A DNA stretch of 26,270 nucleotides from an uncultured Collinsella sp. (GCA_900545075.1 UQXT01000020.1:1-26270); one strand, 5' to 3'; positions 7,403-14,271 are shown, counted from the first letter of the stretch. Notes: a model not told the origin generated them from the sequence alone. Numbers and translations: made by a program.

Positions 7403-7942
7403 CTAGTAGTTCACCACCTGCTCCTCAAAGTACGCCTTCGGGTGGTTACAAACCGGGCACACCTCGGGCGCCTCGGCACCAACATGCAGGTGCCCACAGT
7501 TCAGGCACTTCCATACCTTTACGCCCTCGCGCTCAAACACCTCGCCCGACTCGATGCGCTCGACGAGCTTGTTGTAGCGCTCCTCGTGAGCCTTCTCCAC
7601 GGCACCGACGCCACGGAACTTCTCGGCGATCTCGGCAAAGCCCTCCTCCTCGGCGGTCTTGGCAAACTCGTCATACATCGTGGTCCACTCGTAGTTCTCG
7701 CCCGCGGCGGCGTCGCGCAGGTTGTCCAGAGTGCCCGGAACGGCACCGTCGTGCAGGTACTTAAACCACAGCTTGGCATGCTCGGACTCGTTGCCCGCCG
7801 TCTCGGCAAAGATATTCGAGATCTGAACGTAGCCGTCCTTTTTGGCCTTGGATGCATAGTAGCGATACTTGGTGTGCGCCTGGGACTCACCGGCAAAAGC
7901 AGTCTCGAGGTTCTTCTTGGTCTGAGAGTTCTCAAAATCCAT
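7403..7942 (-). CDS. rbr: Rubrerythrin
   Basis: A non-haem di-iron peroxidase that reduces hydrogen peroxide in the cytoplasm of anaerobes. The 179-residue protein has an N-terminal ferritin-like four-helix domain with iron-ligand motifs GESQAHTKY (18-26), NESEHAKL (51-58) and VEKAHEERY (115-123). A C-terminal rubredoxin-like domain carries CLNCG (146-150) and CPVC (162-165), giving a complete Cys4 iron site. Length is normal for a classic rubrerythrin. ATG 7942 is preceded by GAAGGGA; an ATG seven codons upstream lacks a clear ribosome site. It lies 114 bases downstream of the MutY-like gene in the same direction, so it may share a transcript with the Rrf2/MutY pair. Electron donor genes are not in the window. 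Confidence 0.95.
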   Translation of the reverse strand: MDFENSQTKKNLETAFAGESQAHTKYRYYASKAKKDGYVQISNIFAETAGNESEHAKLWFKYLHDGAVPGTLDNLRDAAAGENYEWTTMYDEFAKTAEEEGFAEIAEKFRGVGAVEKAHEERYNKLVERIESGEVFEREGVKVWKCLNCGHLHVGAEAPEVCPVCNHPKAYFEEQVVNY

Positions 7943-8056
7943 AGGTGTACTTCCCTTCAACACATGCCGCCCATAGGCTTTGAGCGGCCTTGTCTTTAGG
8001 ATGCCCTCAAGCCGAGAATTTAAACCTTATAATCCTGTTCTTCAGATTCGAGCGAG

Positions 8057-8962
8057 CTATACACTCAGCCAACGATCGCCCTCGGAGCGGCAAAAGCCCT
8101 CGCGCTCCAGGTCGGCAAGAATACTTGCGACTAGCTCGCGCTCAACCGGCTCCCGGCCGGCTGCCGTCTCCATCTCGTTAACGCCTGCAACAGCTTCATC
8201 AACCGTAATGCCCGCAGGCTGCCCATCACGCGCCGCCAACAACATGCGCACGATGTGGGCGCGCTTTTGGCGACGCGAGCCCTCAAACTTGGACTGACGA
8301 CTATAGCCCGCCGACCGCCTGGACGGATTGGGCAGCGTCTTTTTAAGATACGCGCCGTAATCCAGCAACGCGTAATACCACGCGCGCGGCGTATCGGCAT
8401 CATCTTGAGGCACGGCAAAGGACGCGATCTCGTCCGCCGCCGCACCGGGGGCCGCCGGACAGGCGGCTTGAATCAGCGGCACCAGCTCGCGATCGGGAAC
8501 GGCCGGCACATCGGGAAAGAAATGATGCAAAAAGACCGTGCGCACGTTGGTCTCCAGATACACGCCCGGAAGATCGAATGCAAACGAACGGATGCCCTGC
8601 GCCGTTGCCGGGCCAATGCCGGGCAGCGCGACCAAGTCACGCGTCTCACGCGGAAACTCCCCGTCCCAGTCCTCCACAACGCACTGTGCAGCCCTGTGAA
8701 GCGCCAGGGCGCGGCGATTGTAGCCCATCCCCTGCCACGCGTCCAAGACATCGGAAGGGGCGGCCTGAGCAAGCGCCTGGACAGTCGGAAAGCGATCGAG
8801 CCACGCCGACATGCGCGTCTCCACGCGCGGCACCTGCGTCTGCTGTAGCATGACCTCGGAGAGCCAAATGATATACGGGTCGCGCGTGCGGCGCCACGGA
8901 AGGTCGCGATAGCGCAGGACCCCTTCCGAACGAATCATCGAACGAAAGGGGTCCTGAATCAT
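8057..8962 (-). CDS. MutY-like HhH-GPD adenine DNA glycosylase without Fe-S cluster
   Basis: Probable base-excision glycosylase, 301 residues. It has SEVMLQQTQVPR (35-46) with the MutY catalytic glutamate E36, WQGMGYNRRALAL, and helix-hairpin-helix LPGIGPATAQGI. Where canonical MutY has LDGNV.R this protein has LETNVRTVFLHHFF, so the usual aspartate is replaced by glutamate. After the last core helix it has PNPSRRSAGYSRQSKFEG instead of the cysteine-rich Fe-S loop, and it lacks the C-terminal NUDIX-like 8-oxoguanine domain. I recall this as a known cluster-less subfamily. Substrate specificity is therefore uncertain. ATG 8962 has AAGGAG seven bases upstream. It starts 21 bases after the Rrf2 regulator and should be co-transcribed. 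Confidence 0.88.
   Translation of the reverse strand: MIQDPFRSMIRSEGVLRYRDLPWRRTRDPYIIWLSEVMLQQTQVPRVETRMSAWLDRFPTVQALAQAAPSDVLDAWQGMGYNRRALALHRAAQCVVEDWDGEFPRETRDLVALPGIGPATAQGIRSFAFDLPGVYLETNVRTVFLHHFFPDVPAVPDRELVPLIQAACPAAPGAAADEIASFAVPQDDADTPRAWYYALLDYGAYLKKTLPNPSRRSAGYSRQSKFEGSRRQKRAHIVRMLLAARDGQPAGITVDEAVAGVNEMETAAGREPVERELVASILADLEREGFCRSEGDRWLSV
8915..8956. repeat. 11-bp inverted repeat within the first codons of the MutY-like gene
   Basis: CAGGACCCCTT (8915-8925) and AAGGGGTCCTG (8946-8956) are perfect complements around a 20-base loop. On the mRNA the hairpin begins three bases after the AUG (codons 3-16), where it could slow initiation or bind a regulator. Confidence 0.6.
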
Positions 8963-8983
8963 GACAATGCTCCTTATGCGGCG

Positions 8984-9469
8984 CTATTCCTCCCGGCAAG
9001 CATACGCGCAGGCGGTGTACTCGGGAAACGCATCGCGGTCGGCGAACTTGGGATCGACAGCCGGGAACTGGCGATGGGCGACGATATCGCCGAGCGAAAC
9101 GGAATCGAGATAGTCGCGCATCAGCGCCTGGGCTCCGGCCCACAGGGGATGATAGCAGCACGTGCCCATGCGCGCACAGTCGCCATCGGGGGCGGTACAG
9201 TCGTTCATGACCATGGGACCCTGAACGGCCTCTACAACCTGACGAATCGTGACATCGTCGGGGCTCACCTTAAGGCGCATGCCGCCATGAACACCACGCA
9301 GACTCTCCACAATGCCAGCCTGAACCAAACCGTGCTGAATCGAGCGGGCAAACGAATACGGAACATTGACCTCTTCGGCAGCAGTGCGAACAGAAAGCAA
9401 CCGCTCCGGCTCCTCGGCAAGCATCGCAAGCATGCGAAGGGCATAATCAGTCTTCCTCGATATGTCCAT
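8984..9469 (-). CDS. Rrf2-family transcriptional regulator with Fe-S-type cysteines
   Basis: A 161-residue winged-helix repressor/sensor. The N-terminus MDISRKTDYALRMLAMLAEE is typical of Rrf2/IscR/NsrR proteins, and the recognition region NVPYSFARSIQHGLVQAGIV and wing SLRGVHGGMRL follow. Cysteines 91, 98, 104 and 105 (C-X6-C-X5-CC) sit where IscR, NsrR and RsrR bind their Fe-S cluster, so a redox, nitric-oxide or iron signal is likely. A further CAYAC near the C-terminus is unusual. ATG 9469 has AAGGGG upstream; the frame stays open for 40 more codons but without a ribosome site. It directly precedes the MutY-like gene and probably regulates itself and that gene; control of rubrerythrin is a further inference. 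Confidence 0.9.
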   Translation of the reverse strand: MDISRKTDYALRMLAMLAEEPERLLSVRTAAEEVNVPYSFARSIQHGLVQAGIVESLRGVHGGMRLKVSPDDVTIRQVVEAVQGPMVMNDCTAPDGDCARMGTCCYHPLWAGAQALMRDYLDSVSLGDIVAHRQFPAVDPKFADRDAFPEYTACAYACREE

Positions 9470-9494
9470 GTTTCCCCTTTCAAGGAATACGAAC

Positions 9495-9508
9495 AGCTCG
9501 AACGAGCT
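9495..9508. promoter_or_regulatory. Dyad upstream of the Rrf2 gene, candidate auto-operator
   Basis: AGCTCG-AA-CGAGCT is a perfect 6+6 dyad between the -10 candidate (9558-9563) and the start codon at 9469. Rrf2 proteins often bind dyads near their own promoters. It does not match the IscR or NsrR consensus as I remember them. Confidence 0.35.
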
Positions 9509-9557
9509 CCGGGGCCGAGCTTGTGTCGAGACGCCAAATGACCGCCTGAACAACCAA

Positions 9558-9563
9558 ATTATA
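9558..9563 (-). promoter_or_regulatory. -10 box candidate for the Rrf2/MutY-like transcript
   Basis: A perfect TATAAT on the minus strand, about 90 bases before the Rrf2 start. At 17-bp spacing the -35 position holds CGGCAT, which is poor. This could suit activator-dependent or redox-regulated expression. Confidence 0.4.
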
Positions 9564-9589
9564 AAATGGGTGTCCACTGAATGCCGCAC

Positions 9590-9793
9590 TTGAAGACTGG
9601 TTGAATCAGGTACGGCCTACAGTGAGATTTAGTATAGCCTAACCCCCTACTTCATTGAACAGATGTTGCGCAACAAAGCTGTTGTTCAGACAGATATACT
9701 TATTAGATTTTACTTGCGTTCCCGAAGGCGCGGGGATTCTGGGCGAAGATGCACCAGGGCGATCGTTCTATCGAAACAAAGTACATCAAACGC
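9590..9793. other. Intergenic DNA with palindrome TGTTGCGCAACA
   Basis: No gene is supported. A perfect 12-bp palindrome (9664-9675) shares its core TTGCGCAA with the one at 1405-1412. It sits inside a looser pair TGAACA (9656-9661) and TGTTCA (9683-9688). Open frames here run into the antisense of the tRNA and are not credible. Confidence 0.4.
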
Positions 9794-9819
9794 AAAAAGC
9801 CACGTCCGAAGACGTGACT
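9794..9819 (-). terminator. Intrinsic terminator of tRNA-Asp
   Basis: On the minus strand AGTCACGTC-TTCG-GACGTGGCT (9-bp stem with one wobble, UUCG tetraloop) is followed by TTTT. It lies ten bases after the tRNA 3' end. Confidence 0.88.
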
Positions 9820-9829
9820 TTAATTGCGT

Positions 9830-9907
<78 letters not shown>

Positions 9908-9953
9908 AGGCAGTCGTTCGCGTTTGTTTCCGCTCGCGTGCGCTGCGGGGATT

Positions 9954-10005
9954 AGTATACACAGAAGTCTGTCCGGCGCGCAACAACTTTTTTGAAAAAA
10001 TTTTT
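9954..10005 (-). promoter_or_regulatory. Candidate tRNA-Asp promoter with UP-like AT tract
   Basis: TATACT (9959-9954) is a good -10 candidate about 46 bases upstream of the mature 5' end. A weak -35 candidate TTGCGC lies 19 bases upstream. Immediately beyond is an A/T block (9985-10005), like an UP element seen at strong stable-RNA promoters. The spacing is not ideal. Confidence 0.4.
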
Positions 10006-10015
10006 GGGACCATCC

Positions 10016-10156
10016 GGGAGGGTCTCCGGGGCTGGGGCGCGGGTTAAGTTTGCTGCTCTACAGTCCTGCGCAAGACGGAAAGCACATTAAGTGCTTTCCT
10101 TTGCGTGCGGAACTCGCGACAAACTTAACCCGCGCCCCAGCCCCGGAGACCCTCCC
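10016..10156. repeat. Long palindromic element: perfect 36-bp inverted repeat around a 69-base core
   Basis: The left arm 10016-10051 (GGGAGGGTCTCCGGGGCTGG...) is matched by its exact complement at 10121-10156, 36 of 36 bases. The core holds a second hairpin GGAAAGCAC-ATTAA-GTGCTTTCC (10077-10099), with partly complementary flanks. There is no open reading frame of note, and no T-tract next to either arm, so it is not an ordinary terminator. The architecture resembles elements A and B: outer arms around a structured core. Confidence 0.85.
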
Positions 10157-10182
10157 TGTCGTCACTTTGTTCAACCAGTTTT

Positions 10183-10213
10183 GCGGGCGTGCGCCGCTGC
10201 GCGGCTAGCCCGC
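10183..10213. repeat. Nested GC-rich hairpin
   Basis: GCGGGC (10183-10188) pairs with GCCCGC (10208-10213), enclosing GCCGC-TGC-GCGGC (10193-10205). No T-tract follows. It lies between the 36-bp palindrome and the phosphoesterase terminator, flanked by GTTCAAC and GTTGAAC (about 10169 and 10244), which are also complementary. The rest of 10157-10272 holds no gene. Confidence 0.5.
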
Positions 10214-10272
10214 GTGCTCCTCGGCGGGGTTGGTCTGATGGATCTTGTTGAACTTTGGCCTTTGGCTTAAAG

Positions 10273-10307
10273 AAAAACGGGAGGTGCGGCTTGCATCCCC
10301 CGTTTTT
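10273..10307 (-). terminator. Intrinsic terminator of the metallophosphoesterase gene
   Basis: AAAAACGGG...CCCGTTTTT, about 15 bp of mostly paired stem with T-tracts on both sides, directly after the stop codon at 10315. It could work in both directions. Confidence 0.8.
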
Positions 10308-10314
10308 GTTGTGG

Positions 10315-10782
10315 TTACTCTAGGTCAATAAATTTGGTGCTTATGATCTTGCCGTCTTTTACGAGCATTCTGGCCATGGTGGGGCCTCGGGTTCCTCTGG
10401 GGTAGCTGGCGCTGCCTGGGTTGAGGACCAGGCAGCGGCCCACTTGGGCTTCTTTGGTTACGTGGGTGTGACCGTTGATGGCTACGTCCACGGATCCCAC
10501 CGGGAGGTCTTCGCGGTAGTGGGCTACGGCGAACTTGAGTCCTTCGTAGGTAAAGAGCGCCAAGCGGTCCACATCGGGGCCGTAGTCGCGGTAGTAGTCG
10601 TTATTACCCAGCACCGCTCGCACGGGGGCGATGGTGCGCAGGTGCTCGTAGTCCATCTCCGACGTAAGGTCGCCGGCGTGGATAATCAGATCCGCACCCT
10701 TAAGCTCGTCTAGGAGCGCAGGCGAAAGATAGCCGTGGGTGTCCGAGATAATGTCGATACGCTTGGCGCTTGCACTGTTCAT
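10315..10782 (-). CDS. YfcE/MJ0936-family metallophosphoesterase
   Basis: A 155-residue calcineurin-like phosphodiesterase, a family that hydrolyses phosphodiesters with a two-metal centre. Metal-site motifs are visible: D14 and H16 in ISDTHG, D38 in HAGDLTS, N61 in LGNND, and H105/H107 in NGHTHV. The usual GH of the fourth motif is AH (AHYRED, H88), a mild deviation. NPGSASYPRG near 121-130 is typical of the family. ATG 10782 has GGAAGGGA just upstream; the frame extends further but through a terminator hairpin. That terminator (10820-10869) separates it from the LytTR regulator upstream, so expression relies on read-through or an unseen promoter. Physiological substrate unknown. Confidence 0.9.
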   Translation of the reverse strand: MNSASAKRIDIISDTHGYLSPALLDELKGADLIIHAGDLTSEMDYEHLRTIAPVRAVLGNNDYYRDYGPDVDRLALFTYEGLKFAVAHYREDLPVGSVDVAINGHTHVTKEAQVGRCLVLNPGSASYPRGTRGPTMARMLVKDGKIISTKFIDLE

Positions 10783-10819
10783 GGGATCCCTTCCGCAAAA
10801 CGATTTGGTGCATTCATGC

Positions 10820-10869
10820 AAAAAGCCCCACGGCTCCGCAGACGATTTTGGTCTACAGGGCTGCGGGGC
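10820..10869 (-). terminator. Intrinsic terminator after the first LytTR regulator
   Basis: On the minus strand a long imperfect stem begins GCCCCGCAG and ends CGTGGGGC, with AGAC/GTCT next to the loop, followed by TTTTT. It starts eight bases after the regulator stop codon and its T-tract ends 38 bases before the phosphoesterase start. Confidence 0.75.
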
Positions 10870-10876
10870 CAATGTA

Positions 10877-11593
10877 CTAGAGGCTCAGGGCCTTTTTGAG
10901 TGGCACGACGCGACGGCGCGAAACCGGTACGCGTTCGTCGACGCCCGTAATACCCAGCTGGATAGCGCCCGAGGGAACCGTCTCGACATCGGTGACACAC
11001 GCCAAGTTGACGATATAGCGGCGGTGAACGCGGAAGAAGCCAAAGTCGCAGAGCTTGGCCTCGAACTGTGCCAGCGAGGTCGTGGACAAAAAGCGGTCAT
11101 CGACCGTATAAATACAGGAGTAATCGTCCTTGGCCATGATAAAGCGAATGTCGTCCACGGGGATGAGGACCTTGCGGCCGCCCTTTTCCACCGGGATGCG
11201 CTCGATGGTCACCTTGCTGTCCGTGACAGGTTTGGCGCGTTGCATAACCTTATCGATCGCTCGATCCAGGCGAGCCTCCTCGACCGGTTTCATCAGATAG
11301 TCGACGGCATCCACATCAAACGCCTCGACCGCGTGATCGCTGTACGCGGTTACAAATACGATCGCCGGCGGATTCTTGAGCTTGTGCAGTGCCTCGGCAA
11401 GCTGCAGACCCGAAGCGCCAGGCATCGAAATATCGAGGAACACGACATCGACGCGGCTCTCCATGAGCATCTCGATGGCGGAGCGAACGCTCGACGCTTC
11501 TGTGATCGTGCCGATCTTGCCCGTCTGCTCGAGCAAGAAGCGAAGTTCCGAACGGGCCGGGGCCTCGTCATCCACAATCATCGCACGCAGCAT
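10877..11593 (-). CDS. LytTR-family response regulator (system 1)
   Basis: A 238-residue regulator of the AlgR/AgrA/LytR type. The receiver domain (1-120) has the acidic pair D8/D9, phospho-acceptor D54 in FLDISMPG, T82 and K102 in LMKPVEE. The LytTR DNA-binding domain (about 130-235) shows KVLIPVDDIRFI, the basic FFRVHRRYIVNL and the terminal VPVSRRRVVPLKKAL. It should be phosphorylated by the LytS-type kinase encoded 72 bases upstream. ATG 11593 (MLRAMIVDDE) is the natural receiver start; GAAAGG lies about ten bases before it. It closely resembles the second regulator at 16763. Targets are unknown; cell-envelope genes are usual for this class. Confidence 0.94.
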   Translation of the reverse strand: MLRAMIVDDEAPARSELRFLLEQTGKIGTITEASSVRSAIEMLMESRVDVVFLDISMPGASGLQLAEALHKLKNPPAIVFVTAYSDHAVEAFDVDAVDYLMKPVEEARLDRAIDKVMQRAKPVTDSKVTIERIPVEKGGRKVLIPVDDIRFIMAKDDYSCIYTVDDRFLSTTSLAQFEAKLCDFGFFRVHRRYIVNLACVTDVETVPSGAIQLGITGVDERVPVSRRRVVPLKKALSL

Positions 11594-11665
11594 AGGGATA
11601 AAACCTTTCGTCAACTAACTACGTCGGGCATCCGCCAACTAGCGTTAAACCCGCAACCTATCATT

Positions 11666-13009
11666 TTACTCTTGAATGTCGAAGATGCTCTCTGACAAAT
11701 CGAGATGCAGGAGCACTTTAGTGCCCTTACCCGGGGCCGATTCGACGCGCGTGTAGGAGTGCGGTCCATAAAAGCGATGGATGCGCTCCGAAATATTGTG
11801 CATGGCCACACCGGCGCCGCCACCCTGTGGGGAGTTGGCGTCGGGACGGGCAGAGCGCTCGTCAAACAGTCTGGCAGCGGTGCCTTCGTCCATGCCCACG
11901 CCGTTATCGGCGACCGCAATCAAAATCGCATCTTCGCCATCCCTGTGGACCGACACGTCAATCCTCAGCGCATCGCCATCACCCATACCGTGGCGTACGG
12001 CATTCTCGACGATCGGCTGAATTACAAATGCCGGCACCAGCGTGTCCTCGATGTCCTCGGACACGTCGAAGGTCGCCAGCACGCGATCCTCGCCAAAGCG
12101 CGCCTTCTCAAACGTCAGGTAGCGCTTGGTCTGTGCGACCTCGCGCGACACGGGAATGAGCGAGCCCGAATTGTCGAGCGTGGCGCGATAGAACGAGGAG
12201 AACTCGCGCAGCAGCTCGCGGGCGCGCAGCGGGTCGGTACGCGTAAACGACGCGATGGTGTTGAGCGTGTTGAACAGAAAATGTGGGTTAATCTGCGCTT
12301 GCAGGGCACGCACCTCGGCACGGGCCGTGAGCTCCTTTTGCACCTCGAGCTCGTGGATGGCGAGCTGCGTGGACAGGATCTCGGCAAAACCCGAGGCGAG
12401 CGCATACTGGGTACGGTCAACGGCACGCAGGGTCTTGTAGTAGAACTTGAGCGTGCCGACGGTACGATCGCCCACCTTGATGGGGGCGATAATGCCGGCG
12501 GGGACTTGGTTGTGCGAGCCGTCCGAGCCCACCACGTCCACCACGCGGTTGAACGACTGGACGATACCGTGCTCGATGACGTAGCGCGTGGCAAGTGTGT
12601 GGATGGGCGAATCGGGCAGCAGCTTTTCCTCAAACTCGCCCGCGCAGGCCAACACGTTGCCCTCGTCGGTGATGGCCACCGTCATGGCGCGCGTCTCGGG
12701 CAAAATGCGCTGGCACACCAAACGCGCCGACTCCTGCGTCAGGCCGCCTTTGATGTCCTCGAGCATGGCAGAGGCCACCGAGAGCGTCTCTTCGGTGTAC
12801 TGCGAACGCACCGAATCGGGATTGAGCGTCAAATAGATAAAAATGCACAGAAAGATGCACAGCAGCGCGCAGGCGACCACGGTCGCGATTGGCTCAATCC
12901 CAGTCGCCAGGGCAAAAATAAAGTACAACAGCACGCAGATGGCGCAGACAACGGCGATCACGCGAAAGATTGATATTGAGTTATCGCGCTGGGCGCGGCG
13001 GTCGATCAT
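11666..13009 (-). CDS. LytS-type sensor histidine kinase (system 1)
   Basis: A 447-residue membrane kinase. Two membrane helices lie at about 15-35 and 41-62 with almost no loop between, so there is little extracellular sensing domain. Residues 90-215 look like a GAF-type domain, then a short coiled coil leads to the His_kinase motif QAQINPHFLFNTL with phospho-acceptor H243. The ATPase has N box QPIVENAVRHG (331-341), G1 DNGVGMD (368-374) and GGGAGVAMHN. Start ATG 13009 overlaps the stop codon of the glycosyltransferase (ATGA), and its ribosome site GGAGGGG lies within that gene, which indicates translational coupling. It pairs with the LytTR regulator downstream. Confidence 0.94.
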   Translation of the reverse strand: MIDRRAQRDNSISIFRVIAVVCAICVLLYFIFALATGIEPIATVVACALLCIFLCIFIYLTLNPDSVRSQYTEETLSVASAMLEDIKGGLTQESARLVCQRILPETRAMTVAITDEGNVLACAGEFEEKLLPDSPIHTLATRYVIEHGIVQSFNRVVDVVGSDGSHNQVPAGIIAPIKVGDRTVGTLKFYYKTLRAVDRTQYALASGFAEILSTQLAIHELEVQKELTARAEVRALQAQINPHFLFNTLNTIASFTRTDPLRARELLREFSSFYRATLDNSGSLIPVSREVAQTKRYLTFEKARFGEDRVLATFDVSEDIEDTLVPAFVIQPIVENAVRHGMGDGDALRIDVSVHRDGEDAILIAVADNGVGMDEGTAARLFDERSARPDANSPQGGGAGVAMHNISERIHRFYGPHSYTRVESAPGKGTKVLLHLDLSESIFDIQE

Positions 13010-14193
13010 TCAGTCCCCTCCAGGATGCTGGTCAGTTGTGCGTCGCGCCAGAGCCCGTCCATGATCTTGGGCCAGAAGCTCTGAAAACGCAGGTAGCTTG
13101 CGGCGTTTTGGCGCGCGTAGGTCTTGGCCTCGTCAATACCGTGCCGCCAAATGCGTAGATACCCCTCGCGCTCGCGGGTAAACACGCTGCGGACCATGGC
13201 GGTCTTGCGCACACGGTCGTCGAGCTCGCGTGAAATCCACGGGCCCGGATAGGGCATGAGCGACGCGGCCGTGACGGGAACGAGCTCCTGCTGGTGCGCG
13301 GCAAATGTCAGCTTGGCACGCTCGTAGTACCAACGGTACACATCCTGCATAAAGCGCGGGGAGCGCTTCTCGGACTCGGGCGGCAGGTGACGAACGGTCC
13401 ACTCGTTGTCAAACCACACGTCGTAGCCAAACATGCGCATGTTAAAGAGGTAGTCCAGGTCCTCGCCTCGGGTGATAAACGGGTCAAACGCCACACGGGT
13501 AAAGGCGCGGGCATGAAGTGCCATGAGGCCGCCGCACACGTAGTTTGAACGCGAGATACGGGTGCCCGAGAGCGCCTTTTTCATCCAGCGATTAAACTCG
13601 ATGCGCTTGGTCCACCAACGATGGCAAATGCCCACCTTGTCCGTGGGCGCCAACGGCGATCCGTCGCGATCGTAAAAGTAACCGCTCTTAACCAAAATCG
13701 GCAGGCCCTGACGCGTCTGCTGGCCCAGCGCATAGGTCGCGCGCTTCATAAAGTCGGCATCGATAACGGTCTCGTCGTCATCCAAAAAGACGACGGCATC
13801 GCGGCCGAGCACCGCAGCGCAGGCAAGCCCCATATTGCGAATGGCGCCGTATCCGCGCAGGCTCACGCACTCGCCCGAGCCCTTGGGAGCAATCTGCGCC
13901 ACACGGTCGGCGATACGCGATGCCTGGGTGTTGGTAACTACGGTGACTTTGAGCGTAGGGTGCGCGTTGACGATTTCGTGCACGCGCTTCGACACATCCG
14001 CCGTAGCCGAGATGGGACAGACCACCAAAAGGATAATCCTCGGAATGTCGCGCACCTGCTCGAGCGAGGCCAGGCAGCGGTCGAGCTCGGGATTGGTGGC
14101 GTCAAGCTTCGTCGAGTGGTCATAGGCGCCGGGAGCGTTTGCACGGGCATCATCGCCCGCCCAATATGTTGGAATCACAACCGTGGCGTTCAT
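13006..14193 (-). CDS. GT2-like glycosyltransferase, GT-A fold
   Basis: A 395-residue, non-membrane glycosyltransferase-like protein. The N-terminus TVVIPTYWAG (4-13) is a typical GT-A opening. RGYGAIRNMGL (113-123) is followed by VVFLDDDETV (134-143), whose DDD (138-140) should bind the metal and nucleotide sugar. TRGEDLDYL (241-249) supplies the likely catalytic acidic pair and H269 in VRHL is a further family feature. Acceptor and sugar cannot be told. ATG 14193 has GGGAGGGAAGG upstream. It opens a transcript with the LytS-type kinase (4-base overlap) and its regulator, an unusual pairing. The strong MFS terminator ends only 20 bases before its start codon. Confidence 0.83.
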   Translation of the reverse strand: MNATVVIPTYWAGDDARANAPGAYDHSTKLDATNPELDRCLASLEQVRDIPRIILLVVCPISATADVSKRVHEIVNAHPTLKVTVVTNTQASRIADRVAQIAPKGSGECVSLRGYGAIRNMGLACAAVLGRDAVVFLDDDETVIDADFMKRATYALGQQTRQGLPILVKSGYFYDRDGSPLAPTDKVGICHRWWTKRIEFNRWMKKALSGTRISRSNYVCGGLMALHARAFTRVAFDPFITRGEDLDYLFNMRMFGYDVWFDNEWTVRHLPPESEKRSPRFMQDVYRWYYERAKLTFAAHQQELVPVTAASLMPYPGPWISRELDDRVRKTAMVRSVFTREREGYLRIWRHGIDEAKTYARQNAASYLRFQSFWPKIMDGLWRDAQLTSILEGTE

Positions 14194-14213
14194 GCCTTCC
14201 CTCCCTGCAACAC

Positions 14214-14249
14214 AAAAACGGGGCGCCGCCAAACACAGGCGACGCCCCG
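14214..14249 (-). terminator. Intrinsic terminator between the MFS gene and the glycosyltransferase operon
   Basis: On the minus strand a 12-bp GC stem (14249-14219, one wobble, loop TGTGTTT) is followed by TTTTT. It ends the MFS transcript, or acts as a leader attenuator of the next operon, whose ATG lies 20 bases beyond. Confidence 0.88.
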
Positions 14250-14265
14250 CGACCTAGCTGATTCC

Positions 14266-14271
14266 ATCATA
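14266..14271 (-). promoter_or_regulatory. -10 box candidate upstream of the terminator, glycosyltransferase-kinase operon
   Basis: TATGAT on the minus strand lies about 17 bases before the terminator hairpin. A -35 is not clear (TTGCGA is 21 bases upstream). If real, the hairpin would be the first structure of the leader RNA. Confidence 0.28.

Noticed and set aside
11705..12973. Plus-strand open frame of 422 codons
   Set aside because: Antisense to sensor kinase 1; no motifs and no ribosome site.
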